A stretch of DNA of 12,365 nt from Verrucomicrobiales bacterium (GTDB lineage: Bacteria > Verrucomicrobiota > Verrucomicrobiae > Limisphaerales > UBA9464): NCBI GenBank assembly GCA_005789375.1, contig SXXZ01000133.1, positions 1 through 12,365 on the forward strand, written 5' to 3'. Position numbers and translations under genes: made by a program. This document shows, in pieces, positions 1 to 8,330 of this stretch (position 1 is the stretch's first letter; each line of letters begins with the position of its first letter). The notes beneath the pieces were generated by a model. The model was given only the letters and a program-made list of their open reading frames with translations, was not told the DNA's origin and ran no database searches.

Positions 1-2117
1 CCGCACATGAGGACTTGCGTCAACTCGGGCTTGGGACGGTTTTTCTCGTGGGCTTGGAGCTTTTGGTGGGCCTGGCTCCAGCCCGCGTCCGAAGTCTTCC
101 ACCAATCCAATAGCGTCTTCCGTTCGCTGGCCGAGAACGAGGCGGGGCCGCTTCCTGGGGTCTTGAGTCGCTCCAACAGGCCGGCGATTCCGGCCGGAAC
201 GCCCTCGGAGTCGAACGGGGCTGCGGCCATTGAGGTCACCGAAATGCGCGGCCGTCCGATGTGGTGACGGCTATTGACCTTAAACTCCAATTCGACGGTC
301 AAGCGGACGCCTCCGGCTATCCGGATTGGAGACTCAAAATCCACGATGGCAGCTTGTCGGGTGCCGAATTTTGGGTCGACCGCCCATCCGGTGTGCGGGT
401 CGTTGTCCAACGATCCTGCGATAGACAGGTTGCCGGTGTTTTGTTCGAAGGTGGCCCGAGGTCGCACCAAGAGGATCTCCTGCCGCTCGCCTCCCGACAA
501 CGGTTGAGCAAAGACCCGAATGCGGCTCAGCCCCAGGTTTCCATTGTCGGCCCGGCCGGGTCCGCCATGGGGTAGGCTCGGATCTGGCAGCGCCTCCAAG
601 CGCAGCGATCGCAGCGTCGGGATCGGGCTTTGTCCGGTGAAGGTGTAGGTATCGTGGTCGGCGTTCTTGCCCTCGGCCAGGAAGGACCCGTCGGCCATTG
701 CCTTGAAGCTGGCGCCGCCCTGGGATTTCCAGACGGGGGACTCCAGAAATTCCCAGTCGGCCGCGACCTTCGGTGCGGCCCCGGATCCCAGCCACGTCTC
801 GAAGTGATTGGGGAGCACGGTTTGCTCGTACTGAGTGAGTTCGGCCTGATCTCGGGCGTGGTCGGCCTCAAAAGCGGCCAACCGGCGTTGGGTTTGTTCC
901 GGATTCAGGTCGAGTTGCCGCTGACTGCGGACGGTCGTGGTAAAGGTCGACAGCAGTCGGTAATAATCCCGGGTGGGGATGGGATCGAACTTGTGGTCAT
1001 GGCACCGGGCACACCCCACGGTCATACCGAGCATGGCAGAGGTCGTGGTGGACAGCATGTCGTCCATTGCGTCGTAGCGGGTCCGCTCCACCTCGTTGGC
1101 AGTGATTTGCGTGGGGAATACCCCGGCTCCAAGGAACCCTGTGGCCATCAGTGCTAGTGGGTTCCCTGGCTCGAACTCGTCACCGGCCAACTGCCACTGC
1201 ACGAACTGGTCGTAGGGCATATCGGCATTCAGAGCCTTGATGACAAAGTCCCGGAAGTGATGGGCGCCCGGTCGGTCGTAGTCGTGTTCGAAGCCTGAGC
1301 TTTCGCCGAATCGTGCCACATCCAACCAATGACGCGCCCAGCGCTCGCCGTGCTGAGGTTGGGCCAACAGTGTGTCTATCGCCCGTTCCCACGCCCCGGG
1401 GGCAGAATCTAGTTCAAAGGCCTCCAGAGCCTCCGGGGTCGGGGGCAGGCCGAGCAGGTCGAAGGAGGCCCGGCGGAGCAGGGTGCGTCGATCGGCCTCG
1501 GGATTGAGTGACAGTTTTTTCTCCACCAGGCGGGCCTGAATGAAGGCGTCGATCGGGTGGGAGCCTGCGGACGGGACCTCCGGGGGCGTGACTCGGACTA
1601 GCGTTTGGTAGGGCCATCCGGTGAAGGGTTTGAGGGACTTCGAATCGGCCCCGGACTGGGTTCCGCTAGAACGTCCGGCGATCAGCGGGCCGTCATAGGG
1701 GGCTCCGTTATGAATCCACTCGGAGAGGGCTTTGGCCGAAGCCTCGGGCAAAGGCTCGCCTTTGGAGGGCATGTGGGGCTTCTCCGTGCGGGTGACTAAG
1801 CGCACCAGCTTGCTGCCTGGCCCGTCAAACAGACGAACGGCCAGACCCTCGGCTCCGCCCTTTAAAAGGTCTTCGCGGCTGGCCAGACTGAAGTCGCCCT
1901 GTGTTTTTTCTCCGCCATGGCATTTTAGGCAGTGGTTGGTCAGGAGCGGTCGAATTTCTTTTCGGAACAGTTCAAGGCCGCGGGTGAAGCGTTCGGCGTG
2001 GTCCGCCGGAAAGGGAACTGCGGGTTCGGCGGCGGCCAATCGAAGGCTCCCGACTAGAAATTGAAGTATTACGGCAGATGAGCCGGAAAACCGCACCAGG
2101 TATAAAGGGACAGTCAT
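1..2117 (-). CDS. Planctomycete-type cytochrome c protein (PSCyt1-PSCyt2/DUF1549; 3' end beyond window)
   Basis: I translated the minus strand from the ATG at 2117 and found no stop down to base 1, giving about 705 residues with the C-terminus outside the window. Residues 1-30 look like a signal peptide (hydrophobic run ending LAAA), so the protein is probably exported. A first haem motif, CLKCH (C63, C66, H67), sits in a PSCyt1-like domain. A PSCyt2/DUF1549 domain begins near H187 (HPIDAF) and contains a second motif, [13 protein letters not shown], with C369, C372 and H373. A beta-rich insert follows from about residue 440. The usual C-terminal DUF1553 (PSD1) domain would lie off the window. 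Such proteins are abundant in Planctomycetes and Verrucomicrobia, often beside sulfatases and sugar-degrading genes; their biochemical role is mostly undefined. An in-frame TGA 25 codons upstream bounds the start; a CTG is the only other near-cognate start seen there. Family assignment is firm, function is not. Confidence 0.88.
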   Translation of the reverse strand, partial: MTVPLYLVRFSGSSAVILQFLVGSLRLAAAEPAVPFPADHAERFTRGLELFRKEIRPLLTNHCLKCHGGEKTQGDFSLASREDLLKGGAEGLAVRLFDGPGSKLVRLVTRTEKPHMPSKGEPLPEASAKALSEWIHNGAPYDGPLIAGRSSGTQSGADSKSLKPFTGWPYQTLVRVTPPEVPSAGSHPIDAFIQARLVEKKLSLNPEADRRTLLRRASFDLLGLPPTPEALEAFELDSAPGAWERAIDTLLAQPQHGERWARHWLDVARFGESSGFEHDYDRPGAHHFRDFVIKALNADMPYDQFVQWQLAGDEFEPGNPLALMATGFLGAGVFPTQITANEVERTRYDAMDDMLSTTTSAMLGMTVGCARCHDHKFDPIPTRDYYRLLSTFTTTVRSQRQLDLNPEQTQRRLAAFEADHARDQAELTQYEQTVLPNHFETWLGSGAAPKVAADWEFLESPVWKSQGGASFKAMADGSFLAEGKNADHDTYTFTGQSPIPTLRSLRLEALPDPSLPHGGPGRADNGNLGLSRIRVFAQPLSGGERQEILLVRPRATFEQNTGNLSIAGSLDNDPHTGWAVDPKFGTRQAAIVDFESPIRIAGGVRLTVELEFKVNSRHHIGRPRISVTSMAAAPFDSEGVPAGIAGLLERLKTPGSGPASFSASERKTLLDWWKTSDAGWSQAHQKLQAHEKNRPKPELTQVLMC

Positions 2118-2173
2118 GGCATCGGGAGAGTCGGTGAGTCTGGTTTTGTTGGAGCCCAGGATGCAACTCCGGG
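2118..2173. promoter_or_regulatory. Short divergent intergenic spacer
   Basis: These 56 bp separate the start codons of the cytochrome-like gene (minus strand) and the SIS-domain gene (plus strand). Divergent promoters must lie here or within the 5' ends of the two genes. I see no convincing -35/-10 pair or operator-like palindrome. Confidence 0.4.
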
Positions 2174-3670
2174 ATGAATGGATCGAAGGTCAATCTTTGG
2201 CATCCACTTCCGGTGGGGGGTTCTGATAGTCTTCCTCACGTGATCGCTGATTATCTTGACCAGTGCCGCAGTCTTCTGGACACGGCCGTCGCCCAGGAGG
2301 AGACCATCGCGGAGGCTGCGAACCTCTTTGCCGAGACCATCCTGGCTGGCCGAATGGTGCATTGTTTTGGCTCCGGCCATAGCCGCATCCTCGTTGAGGA
2401 AATGTGGCCCCGCTACGGATCGTTCCCCGGGTTCAATCCCATCGTGGAGCTCTCTTTGAGCTTCCACAACCTCGTGGTGGGTGCCAATGGACAGCGGCAG
2501 GCCATGTTCCTGGAGAATGTCCACGGATTGGCCGCCCGCATCCTCCGCAACTATGATCTTTCCCCTAAGGATACCGCCCTGGTGGCCTCCTCGTCGGGAT
2601 GCAATTTGGTGCCGATTGAAATGGCTGAGGAGTTCAAGCGCCGTGGCGTAAAAGTCGTGGCTATCATTTCCAAGGCTCACAGCGAGGCCAGTCGCAGCCA
2701 GCGTCGCGATGGTCGCAAGTTGCAGGACTTTGCGGATGTCGTTCTCGACACGGGTGCTCCGGTGGGTGACGCCATGATCGAGGTCCCGGGTCTCGAAACT
2801 CCTGTGGGCCCTGGCTCCACCATTGGTGGGTGCATGCTCATTAATGCCATCAAGGTCGAGGTCGCCGCGCTGCTCACCGAGGCTGGAAAGCCGCCGACGG
2901 TGCTCACTGCGCCCGCGTTGGTGGGCAACGAGAAGGCCTCCCAGTTGTTTGAATCGGCCTATGATGAGCACGCCCGCCGCTTGGCCAAGCTGTATGCCCA
3001 CATCGGTGAGGCTCCGGCCGAGGCCCCTGCAGCCCGACCGCGCCGCGAAGCTCGCCCGGAGCGCACCGAAGAGCGTCCGCGTGATGATCGGGGTCAGGAA
3101 CGGAGTCAGGAACGCGCTCGCGATGATCGTGGAGAGCGCTCTGGAGTCCGTGACGGTGGCCGGGGCCGAGGTGGCGATCGCGATCCGCGTGGAGCCCGTG
3201 AGAGTGCCGTGCCTCGTCAGAGCATCGCCCCTCGCGAAGGCGCCGCGCCTCGTGAAGTTCGTGAAGTCCGTGAACCGCGGGCTGAGCGTCCGCAGCGCGA
3301 GGAACGCGAGCCGCGTGAAGAAACCCGTGGGCGCACCGGCGAGCGAAGTGAACGCCCCGACCGCAGCAGCGAACGCAGCGAGGGCGGCCGTGCGCCTCGT
3401 CGCATGGAAGAACCTTCGGAGCGTCCCCAGCGAGCCCCGCAGCCCCAGGCTGAGTCTGCTCCCGAGTCCTTCGGAGGAGCTGCTCCTGTCGAGGCACCCA
3501 AGCCGGCCAATTGGGACCGTATGGACGACATTGAACGTCGTCTCTGGTTGCGCGAGAACGGTCAAGCTCCGGCTCCTGCCCCCCGTCCGGAGGGTGGCGA
3601 GCGCAGCGGACGTGAGGATCGTGGCCGCGACAATGGCAATCGCCGAGGTGGGCGTGGCCGTCGGAACTAA
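2174..3670 (+). CDS. SIS-domain sugar-phosphate protein (UPF0309-like) with arginine-rich disordered tail
   Basis: Residues about 23-277 form a SIS (sugar isomerase) domain resembling the UPF0309/DUF2529 group. The glycine-rich FGSGHS loop is at 65-70, and a second phosphosugar-loop motif, SSSGCN, is at 139-144 followed by [12 protein letters not shown] domains bind phosphorylated sugars as isomerases or sensors; the substrate here is unknown. UPF0309 proteins are usually about 240-250 residues, so this 498-residue protein is twice the expected size. Residues 278-498 are low complexity: by my count 54 of 221 are arginine, with one lysine (K443), many Glu, Pro and Gly, and an RGG-like end. A short amphipathic block, [18 protein letters not shown], lies at 446-463. 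The start is uncertain: homology begins near residue 23, where an in-frame GTG (2240) is an alternative. The stop is 12 bp before purU. Domain call firm; activity and tail function unknown. Confidence 0.85.
   Translation: MNGSKVNLWHPLPVGGSDSLPHVIADYLDQCRSLLDTAVAQEETIAEAANLFAETILAGRMVHCFGSGHSRILVEEMWPRYGSFPGFNPIVELSLSFHNLVVGANGQRQAMFLENVHGLAARILRNYDLSPKDTALVASSSGCNLVPIEMAEEFKRRGVKVVAIISKAHSEASRSQRRDGRKLQDFADVVLDTGAPVGDAMIEVPGLETPVGPGSTIGGCMLINAIKVEVAALLTEAGKPPTVLTAPALVGNEKASQLFESAYDEHARRLAKLYAHIGEAPAEAPAARPRREARPERTEERPRDDRGQERSQERARDDRGERSGVRDGGRGRGGDRDPRGARESAVPRQSIAPREGAAPREVREVREPRAERPQREEREPREETRGRTGERSERPDRSSERSEGGRAPRRMEEPSERPQRAPQPQAESAPESFGGAAPVEAPKPANWDRMDDIERRLWLRENGQAPAPAPRPEGGERSGREDRGRDNGNRRGGRGRRN
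3005..3667 (+). repeat. Low-complexity Arg/Glu/Pro/Gly-coding segment of the SIS gene
   Basis: This in-frame segment codes for the tail described in the parent gene. It contains short imperfect direct repeats, for example GTCAGGAACG at 3093-3102 and 3105-3114 (period 12) and three consecutive Arg-Glu-Val/Pro units around 3250-3280. Mixed CGT, CGC, CGG and CGA codons and non-identical units suggest an old, selected protein composition rather than a recent microsatellite expansion. The same composition keeps the opposite strand free of stops, which explains the long spurious antisense frame. Confidence 0.65.
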
Positions 3671-3682
3671 AACCATTCAACC

Positions 3683-4522
3683 ATGGCGGTCCTTCTGGTC
3701 GAGTGCCCCGATCAACGGGGCTTGGTGCACGCCATTAGTGGCGTGCTGCTCCGCCATGGTTGCAACGTCGTTGGTAATCAAGAGTTCGTAGATGCCGCGT
3801 CGGGGCGCTTCTACATGCGCACCGAGTTCGACGGTCCTGAGGTCTCCGCGACTGGGCAACAGCTCGTGGCGGAGACTCAGGCAAGTTTGCCTATCGGTGC
3901 ACAGGTCCGCTTGGCGCAGCCCGGGCCCAAGCGGATCGTGGTGTTGGTATCCCGCGAACACCACTGCTTGGGCGATTTGCTAATTCGCCATCAATTCGGG
4001 GGGATCAATGCTCGGATCGAGGCCGTGATCAGCAACCATGCCCTTCTAGGCGACCTGGTTCGCAAGTTTGAGGTGCCCTTCCATCCTGTTCCTGCCGACG
4101 GGTTGGACCGGATGGCCCACGAGGCGGCCGTGCGGGGCATCCTCGACGAAATTCAGCCTGAGTTCCTCGTCTTGGCCAAATACATGCGGGTGTTGTCGCC
4201 TGATTTTGTGCGCCGATACCCGTCGCGGATCATTAATATTCACCATTCCTTCCTCCCGGCCTTTGTGGGAGCTAAGCCTTACCATCAGGCCTTCCAGCGC
4301 GGGGTGAAGGTCATTGGAGCCACCGCTCATCTGGTGACCGATGACCTGGATGCGGGTCCTATTTTGGTTCAGCAGGTGATTCCCGTAGACCATACCCACG
4401 CCGCCGCGGATCTCGTCCGGGCCGGACGCGATGTCGAGCAATTCGCCTTGGCGCAGGCGCTTCGGTTGGTCTTTGAAGACCGCGTGTTTTTGGCGGGCAA
4501 CCGGACAGTCATTTTCGACTGA
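3683..4522 (+). CDS. purU: Formyltetrahydrofolate deformylase
   Basis: PurU hydrolyses 10-formyl-tetrahydrofolate to formate and tetrahydrofolate in the cytoplasm, balancing one-carbon pools and supplying formate for purine synthesis. The 279-residue length is close to E. coli PurU (about 280). Residues 1-75 form an ACT-like regulatory domain (VECPDQRGLVHAISGVL), which in E. coli PurU is associated with methionine/glycine control. From about residue 88 comes a formyltransferase-fold domain. The catalytic set of this superfamily is visible: N185 and H187 in INIHHSFLPAF, and D223 in DLDAGPI. The 36-residue His-to-Asp spacing equals that of GAR transformylase (H108/D144). The ATG follows the SIS gene stop by 12 bp, so the two are probably co-transcribed. 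No Shine-Dalgarno sequence is seen. Identification is strong. Confidence 0.95.
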   Translation: MAVLLVECPDQRGLVHAISGVLLRHGCNVVGNQEFVDAASGRFYMRTEFDGPEVSATGQQLVAETQASLPIGAQVRLAQPGPKRIVVLVSREHHCLGDLLIRHQFGGINARIEAVISNHALLGDLVRKFEVPFHPVPADGLDRMAHEAAVRGILDEIQPEFLVLAKYMRVLSPDFVRRYPSRIINIHHSFLPAFVGAKPYHQAFQRGVKVIGATAHLVTDDLDAGPILVQQVIPVDHTHAAADLVRAGRDVEQFALAQALRLVFEDRVFLAGNRTVIFD

Positions 4523-4570
4523 GCTGCCTGGGTTGCGAGAGTTTCTTTTTACGGTGTCTTTTCCCACCTT

Positions 4571-5620
4571 ATGAATCAGTGCCCCTTGCGAACTTCGGTC
4601 GTCGGCAGTTATCCGTTTCCGGCCTGGTTAGAGCATGCCTCGCATCATCTGGATCGCTTTGGTTCGGAGGACCGTCTCGAGCTGCAATCCGATGCGGTCA
4701 CCTGTGCCGTGAAGGATCAGTTAGCCGCCGGGCTGGATGTCATCACCGATGGCGAACAAACCCGGTTAGACTTCAATCTCAGCTTCTACGGCTACCTTCA
4801 GGGAATCGATCTGGAGTCGGCCTCGCCCCGTCGATGGGGTCCGCCTGCTCATGACCAGCGGGGACGCCACGCAGTCGTGGCTCCATTGCAGGCCCCTCGC
4901 GGACTTGGAGCTGTCGAGGAATACCGTCGCCTGGAGACCGTTGCCCGCGATCTGGGCGCGGCCAACCGGGTGACGCTGAAGGCTTCGATTCCCGGTCCCT
5001 ACACACTGTCCGGTCGCCTCTTGCCCAACGCCGATTTGGGCTACCCAGACCGTTGGGCACTGACTGAAGCTCTCCTGCCCTTGGTACGCCAAGAATTGGA
5101 AGCGTTGGTGGCAGCGGGATGTCGCGAAATCAGCGTCGATGAGCCTTCGATGAGTTGCTATGGCTACCGGGAAGACGTCCGACGTTTCGTGGACCTCTTC
5201 AACCGGACGGTGGAAACGGTCACTGGCAAGACCCGGGTTTGCATGCACCTCTGCTTCGGCAACTACAAGGCACGAGCCATCGGTCCGCGGCAGATAGCGC
5301 CACTGTTTCCTGCCTTTCTCGACATGCACTGCGATGAAATGCATGTGGAGATGGCCAGTCGGGAGTTCTCGGAATTGGAGTTGATCGCGCAGGTGGCTCG
5401 GCATCGTGACGTGGCCGTGGGCATCGTGGACGTGAAGAGCTACTACATCGAGACGCCGGAGGACATTGCCGCCCGCGTGCGTCGGTGCCTGGAACACGTC
5501 CCGGCAGACCGATTGGTTTTGGCTCCGGATTGTGGACTCAGTCAGACGGCCCGCTGGGCGGCGCGACGCAAGCTGCAAGCGCTGTGTGCCGGCGCGGATC
5601 TGGTCCGACGAACTCTCTGA
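4571..5620 (+). CDS. Short MetE-like zinc methyltransferase (cobalamin-independent methionine synthase C-terminal domain)
   Basis: This 349-residue protein matches only the catalytic C-terminal half of MetE, which is about 750 residues in E. coli. The start of the barrel, TSVVGSYPFP, is near residue 9, followed by DGEQTRLDF. The zinc ligands expected for MetE are present: H226 and C228 in MHLCFGN, E260 in HVEMASRE, and C321 in APDCGLSQTAR. Zinc activates the homocysteine thiol for methylation. Short MetE-like proteins lacking the N-terminal domain exist in archaea and bacteria; some take the methyl group from a corrinoid protein or another donor rather than methyl-tetrahydrofolate polyglutamate. 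The donor here cannot be read from sequence. Gaps of 48 bp on both sides and the purU neighbour are compatible with a one-carbon operon. Family firm; methionine synthesis is inferred. Confidence 0.85.
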   Translation: MNQCPLRTSVVGSYPFPAWLEHASHHLDRFGSEDRLELQSDAVTCAVKDQLAAGLDVITDGEQTRLDFNLSFYGYLQGIDLESASPRRWGPPAHDQRGRHAVVAPLQAPRGLGAVEEYRRLETVARDLGAANRVTLKASIPGPYTLSGRLLPNADLGYPDRWALTEALLPLVRQELEALVAAGCREISVDEPSMSCYGYREDVRRFVDLFNRTVETVTGKTRVCMHLCFGNYKARAIGPRQIAPLFPAFLDMHCDEMHVEMASREFSELELIAQVARHRDVAVGIVDVKSYYIETPEDIAARVRRCLEHVPADRLVLAPDCGLSQTARWAARRKLQALCAGADLVRRTL

Positions 5621-5668
5621 ATCAACGGACCTGGCCTCAGATTTTCAGCCCCAGTTTCAGCCCCCGAC

Positions 5669-6559
5669 ATGATTATTCCTCTTCAGCAGGACGATGTGTT
5701 TTTGGCCGATCTGGACCGGGCCAGGGAGTCAGCGCCCGAGTCGCTGCATGTGTGGTGGTTGGGACAGAGCGGGTTTTTGGTCCAGTGGCGCGAGAATCGA
5801 CTGCTGCTCGACCCGTACCTCTCCGACTCCCTGACGAGCAAATACGCCGCCACCGACAAGCCCCATGTGCGCATGACCGAACGGGTGGTGGATCCCTCCC
5901 TCCTTTCGGGTGTCGGGCTTGTCACGGCCACGCACGCCCACACCGATCACCTCGATGCGGAAACACTTATCCCGTTGGCCCGCTCCAACCCGGGCCTGCG
6001 CCTAGTTTTCCCCGAATCTATCCGTAGTTTGGCTGCGGCCCGTTCCGGCCTACCACAAGAGTCGCTGATCGGCCTGGACGCTCCGTCACCCGGACGGACC
6101 GCGGGAATCGGATCGAGTCATAAAGCGACCGTAGGACCTTTTCAAATTCAAGCGGTACCCGCGGCCCATGAGGCGCTGGACTGCGATCCGATGGGTCGCT
6201 TGTCTTGCCTGGGTTTCATCATTCGGGTGGGTTCATGGACCTTGTATCATTCGGGCGACACAGTCCTCTTTCCAGGCATGGTCGACTGCTTGCGGGAAGC
6301 CCGGATCGATTTGGCTTTTCTGCCCATCAACGGTCGATCTCCCGAGCGCCGAGTCGCGGGCAACCTTTGGGGCCACGAGGCCGCCACACTGGCCTATCAA
6401 TCGGGCATGGGCACCGTGGTCCCATGCCACTACGAATTGTTTGAGTTTAATACGGCTTCGCCTGTGGACTTTGAGGCCCGATGCCAAGCACTTCAGCAGC
6501 CCTATCATCGGCTTCAGGCAGGGGGGCGACTGACGCTCCAACCGCGTTCGTGTCCTTGA
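5669..6559 (+). CDS. Metallo-beta-lactamase-fold hydrolase, UlaG-like
   Basis: The protein has 296 residues with a complete metallo-beta-lactamase metal site. HxHxDH is at H89, H91, D93 and H94 (THAHTDHLD). Further ligand candidates are H167 (PAAHEAL), D197 (HSGDT) and H254 (VPCHYELF). The N-terminal strand VWWLGQSGF near residue 28 recalls UlaG, the L-ascorbate-6-phosphate lactonase, and its broader uncharacterised relatives. No signal peptide is seen, so it is probably a cytoplasmic hydrolase, perhaps acting on a lactone or phosphorylated compound. The substrate is unknown, and I do not assign ulaG because no ascorbate pathway genes are adjacent and the protein is shorter than UlaG as I recall it (about 350 residues). 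It lies 48 bp after the MetE-like gene and 33 bp before the aminomutase gene on the same strand. Confidence 0.83.
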   Translation: MIIPLQQDDVFLADLDRARESAPESLHVWWLGQSGFLVQWRENRLLLDPYLSDSLTSKYAATDKPHVRMTERVVDPSLLSGVGLVTATHAHTDHLDAETLIPLARSNPGLRLVFPESIRSLAAARSGLPQESLIGLDAPSPGRTAGIGSSHKATVGPFQIQAVPAAHEALDCDPMGRLSCLGFIIRVGSWTLYHSGDTVLFPGMVDCLREARIDLAFLPINGRSPERRVAGNLWGHEAATLAYQSGMGTVVPCHYELFEFNTASPVDFEARCQALQQPYHRLQAGGRLTLQPRSCP

Positions 6560-6592
6560 CTCTACGAAGGCCCCTCCTAACTTGCCGAATTC

Positions 6593-7831
6593 ATGGAGTC
6601 ACCCCTCCCCTCTCAAGACGGTTCATCCGAAGATCAGGAACAATTGCTCACCTTGAAAACGTTTCGATCCGCAGGGAAGGGGAGTTGGGCCTCGGTCCCG
6701 GACGCGGAATGGAACGATTGGAAGTGGCAACTCAAGAACCGCGTCACTCGGATTGATCAGTTGGAGCGTCTGTTGCCGAGCATGACCCCCGAGGAGCGGG
6801 CTGGGGTGCTTTTGGCTGGGGAGTCCAAGCTGGCGATGGCCATTACCCCGTATTACTTCAACTTGATCGACGCCTCCGATGAGTTGTGCCCCATCCGCCG
6901 TCAGGTTATTCCTCGGCTGGAGGAGACCACGACCGCCCCGTGGGAAACGCTCGATCCGGTCGGCGAAGACGCCCACTCGCCGGTGCCAGGCCTTGTGCAT
7001 CGCTATCCCGACCGGGTCCTCTTTCTGGTGACCGACCGGTGCGCGGCCTACTGCCGCTATTGCACGCGATCCCGACTGGTGAGCAACGCCAGTGGCTACG
7101 ATTTTCACCCTGAATTCGACCGCCAAATCGCCTACATCGCCGAGCATCCCGAGATCCGCGATGTGCTGCTCAGTGGCGGCGATCCGATGCTCCTCAGCGA
7201 CGAAAAACTCGAGTATTTGCTGGGCCGTTTGCGCGCGATTCCCCACGTCGAATTTCTGAGGATCGGCACCCGTATTCCTATTTTTCTGCCTCAGCGGATC
7301 ACACCGGCATTGTGCGCCATGCTCCGGCAGTTTCACCCGCTCTTTGTGAGCATCCACACTAATCATCCCCGAGAGCTGACCACCGAAGTCCGCGCGGCCT
7401 TGGGCCATCTGGCCGATGCCGGCATTCCATTGGGCAATCAGTCGGTGTTGCTGCGTCACATCAACGACGAACCTGTGGTGATGAAGGCGCTGGTCCAAAA
7501 GCTTCTGCTGTGCCGGGTCCGGCCATATTACATTTACCAGTGCGACCTCATTTCAGGGAGTTCCCACCTGCGGTCCACGGTGTCGCGCGGGTTGGAAATT
7601 ATGGATTCTCTGCGGGGTCATACCACGGGGTACGCCGTTCCGCAGTATGTCATCGATGCGCCCGGCGGTGGCGGCAAGATTCCAGTCAACCCGGGCTATA
7701 TTCTGCGCAAATCAGCCACCAAGATAATTCTTAGAAATTTCGAGGGAGAAGTCTTCGAATACCCCGAGGCACCGGAGGTGGCTGCCATGGCACCGCTCTG
7801 CAATCCCTCAATGGCCTTTGGTAAGGACTGA
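6593..7831 (+). CDS. kamA: Lysine 2,3-aminomutase-type radical SAM/PLP enzyme
   Basis: KamA interconverts L-lysine and L-beta-lysine using S-adenosylmethionine, a 4Fe-4S cluster and pyridoxal phosphate. The cluster motif CxxxCxxC is C150, C154, C157 (CAAYCRYC). The PLP lysine is K362 in APGGGGKIP. Lysine-recognising residues known in the Clostridium subterminale enzyme are conserved at a constant offset of 25: R159 (R134), D318 in YQCDL (D293), D355 in VIDAPGG (D330). This argues for true lysine use rather than the EpmB (YjeK) branch, whose members are shorter. With 412 residues, a longer N-terminus and the same offset throughout, the C-terminus is about 29 residues shorter than the clostridial one and lacks its CxCxxC zinc-binding motif. 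No beta-lysine acetyltransferase (AblB) is in the window. The 3' end overlaps the convergent membrane-protein gene by 24 bp. Confidence 0.87.
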   Translation: MESPLPSQDGSSEDQEQLLTLKTFRSAGKGSWASVPDAEWNDWKWQLKNRVTRIDQLERLLPSMTPEERAGVLLAGESKLAMAITPYYFNLIDASDELCPIRRQVIPRLEETTTAPWETLDPVGEDAHSPVPGLVHRYPDRVLFLVTDRCAAYCRYCTRSRLVSNASGYDFHPEFDRQIAYIAEHPEIRDVLLSGGDPMLLSDEKLEYLLGRLRAIPHVEFLRIGTRIPIFLPQRITPALCAMLRQFHPLFVSIHTNHPRELTTEVRAALGHLADAGIPLGNQSVLLRHINDEPVVMKALVQKLLLCRVRPYYIYQCDLISGSSHLRSTVSRGLEIMDSLRGHTTGYAVPQYVIDAPGGGGKIPVNPGYILRKSATKIILRNFEGEVFEYPEAPEVAAMAPLCNPSMAFGKD

Positions 7832-8248
7832 CTCCTTGTCCAGGGCCCCGGAGAGCACCTGCCCGCATTCCGGACAATGTCGGTAGTCCGAAGGGCTATT
7901 ACGACTGCAGGCAGGGCAGGTGATCTGGAACGATTTGTTTCTGCGGTGAATCCACAAGTTGCGCAGGTAAGGGATCCACGAGAAGGCCTGTCCCGCGATG
8001 AAGACGCTGTCGCGTCTCTGGAGCGCGTAGCTGAGCAAAATCAAGGACCCCACAAGGCTCAGCCACCAGAAGGCCTGCGGAACGACCACGCGTTTTTGGC
8101 GCTCGGTGGCATACCACTGGACGAGAAAACGGCTGAAAAAGATGGCGTTACCCACCCATCCAACCACCTTCCAGACATGCCATTCGATCCCCAGAAAACG
8201 TCCTTCGATCCACATCAATCCTGAGCCAGCCAACCACTCCATGGACAC
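7808..8248 (-). CDS. Membrane protein with lipid-A-disaccharide synthase N-terminal (LAB_N) domain and C-terminal zinc ribbon
   Basis: The 146-residue protein carries the LAB_N signature: FFSRFLVQWYATER (about 37-50), then VPQAFWWLSLVGSLILLSYAL (56-76) and GQAFSWIPYLRNLWI (86-100). LAB_N is found as an N-terminal extension of some LpxB proteins and as small free-standing proteins, often with lipid or glycan genes. Three hydrophobic stretches (about 26-46, 57-76, 81-100) suggest an inner-membrane location. The tail holds two CxxC pairs, C111/C114 and C125/C128 (CPACS and CPECG), a rubredoxin-like zinc ribbon not expected for the domain alone. The first start is GTG at 8248; an ATG two codons later (8242) is equally plausible. 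It is transcribed divergently from rplA and converges on kamA with a 24-bp overlap. Domain call good; function unknown. Confidence 0.8.
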   Translation of the reverse strand: MSMEWLAGSGLMWIEGRFLGIEWHVWKVVGWVGNAIFFSRFLVQWYATERQKRVVVPQAFWWLSLVGSLILLSYALQRRDSVFIAGQAFSWIPYLRNLWIHRRNKSFQITCPACSRNSPSDYRHCPECGQVLSGALDKESVLTKGH

Positions 8249-8287
8249 AGCATGGAAAAGAAAGATGACGTTGGCGCTGAAATTCTT

Positions 8288-8317
8288 TTGACGGGGGTGG
8301 GTCTTTTCCGATAGACA
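8288..8317 (+). promoter_or_regulatory. Candidate sigma-70-type promoter for rplA
   Basis: TTGACG at 8288-8293 is close to the -35 consensus TTGACA. TAGACA at 8312-8317 after an 18-bp spacer is a weak -10 match (3 of 6). Its position in the 156-bp divergent spacer would give a leader of roughly 80 nt before rplA. A cluster starting at rplA needs a promoter here, which adds some support, but the -10 is poor. Confidence 0.35.
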
Positions 8318-8330
8318 GACCGCTCCTCGG

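Noticed and set aside
630..1157. 175-codon plus-strand frame and several minus-strand frames in 1-2117
   Set aside because: All are in other frames of the continuous cytochrome-like gene, whose two CxxCH motifs and DUF1549 segments define the real frame.
2114..3676. 520-codon open frame on the minus strand opposite the SIS gene
   Set aside because: Its translation is low complexity without a recognisable domain. It mirrors the Arg/Glu-rich coding strand, while the plus-strand frame has a clear SIS domain.
5643..5665. Tandem TTTCAGCCCC-like repeat before the MBL gene
   Set aside because: Only two short imperfect copies; no dyad symmetry or known site, probably chance.
6623..7498. 291-codon minus-strand frame opposite kamA
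   Set aside because: It has no domain signature and lies entirely antisense to a gene whose motifs match a known enzyme residue by residue.
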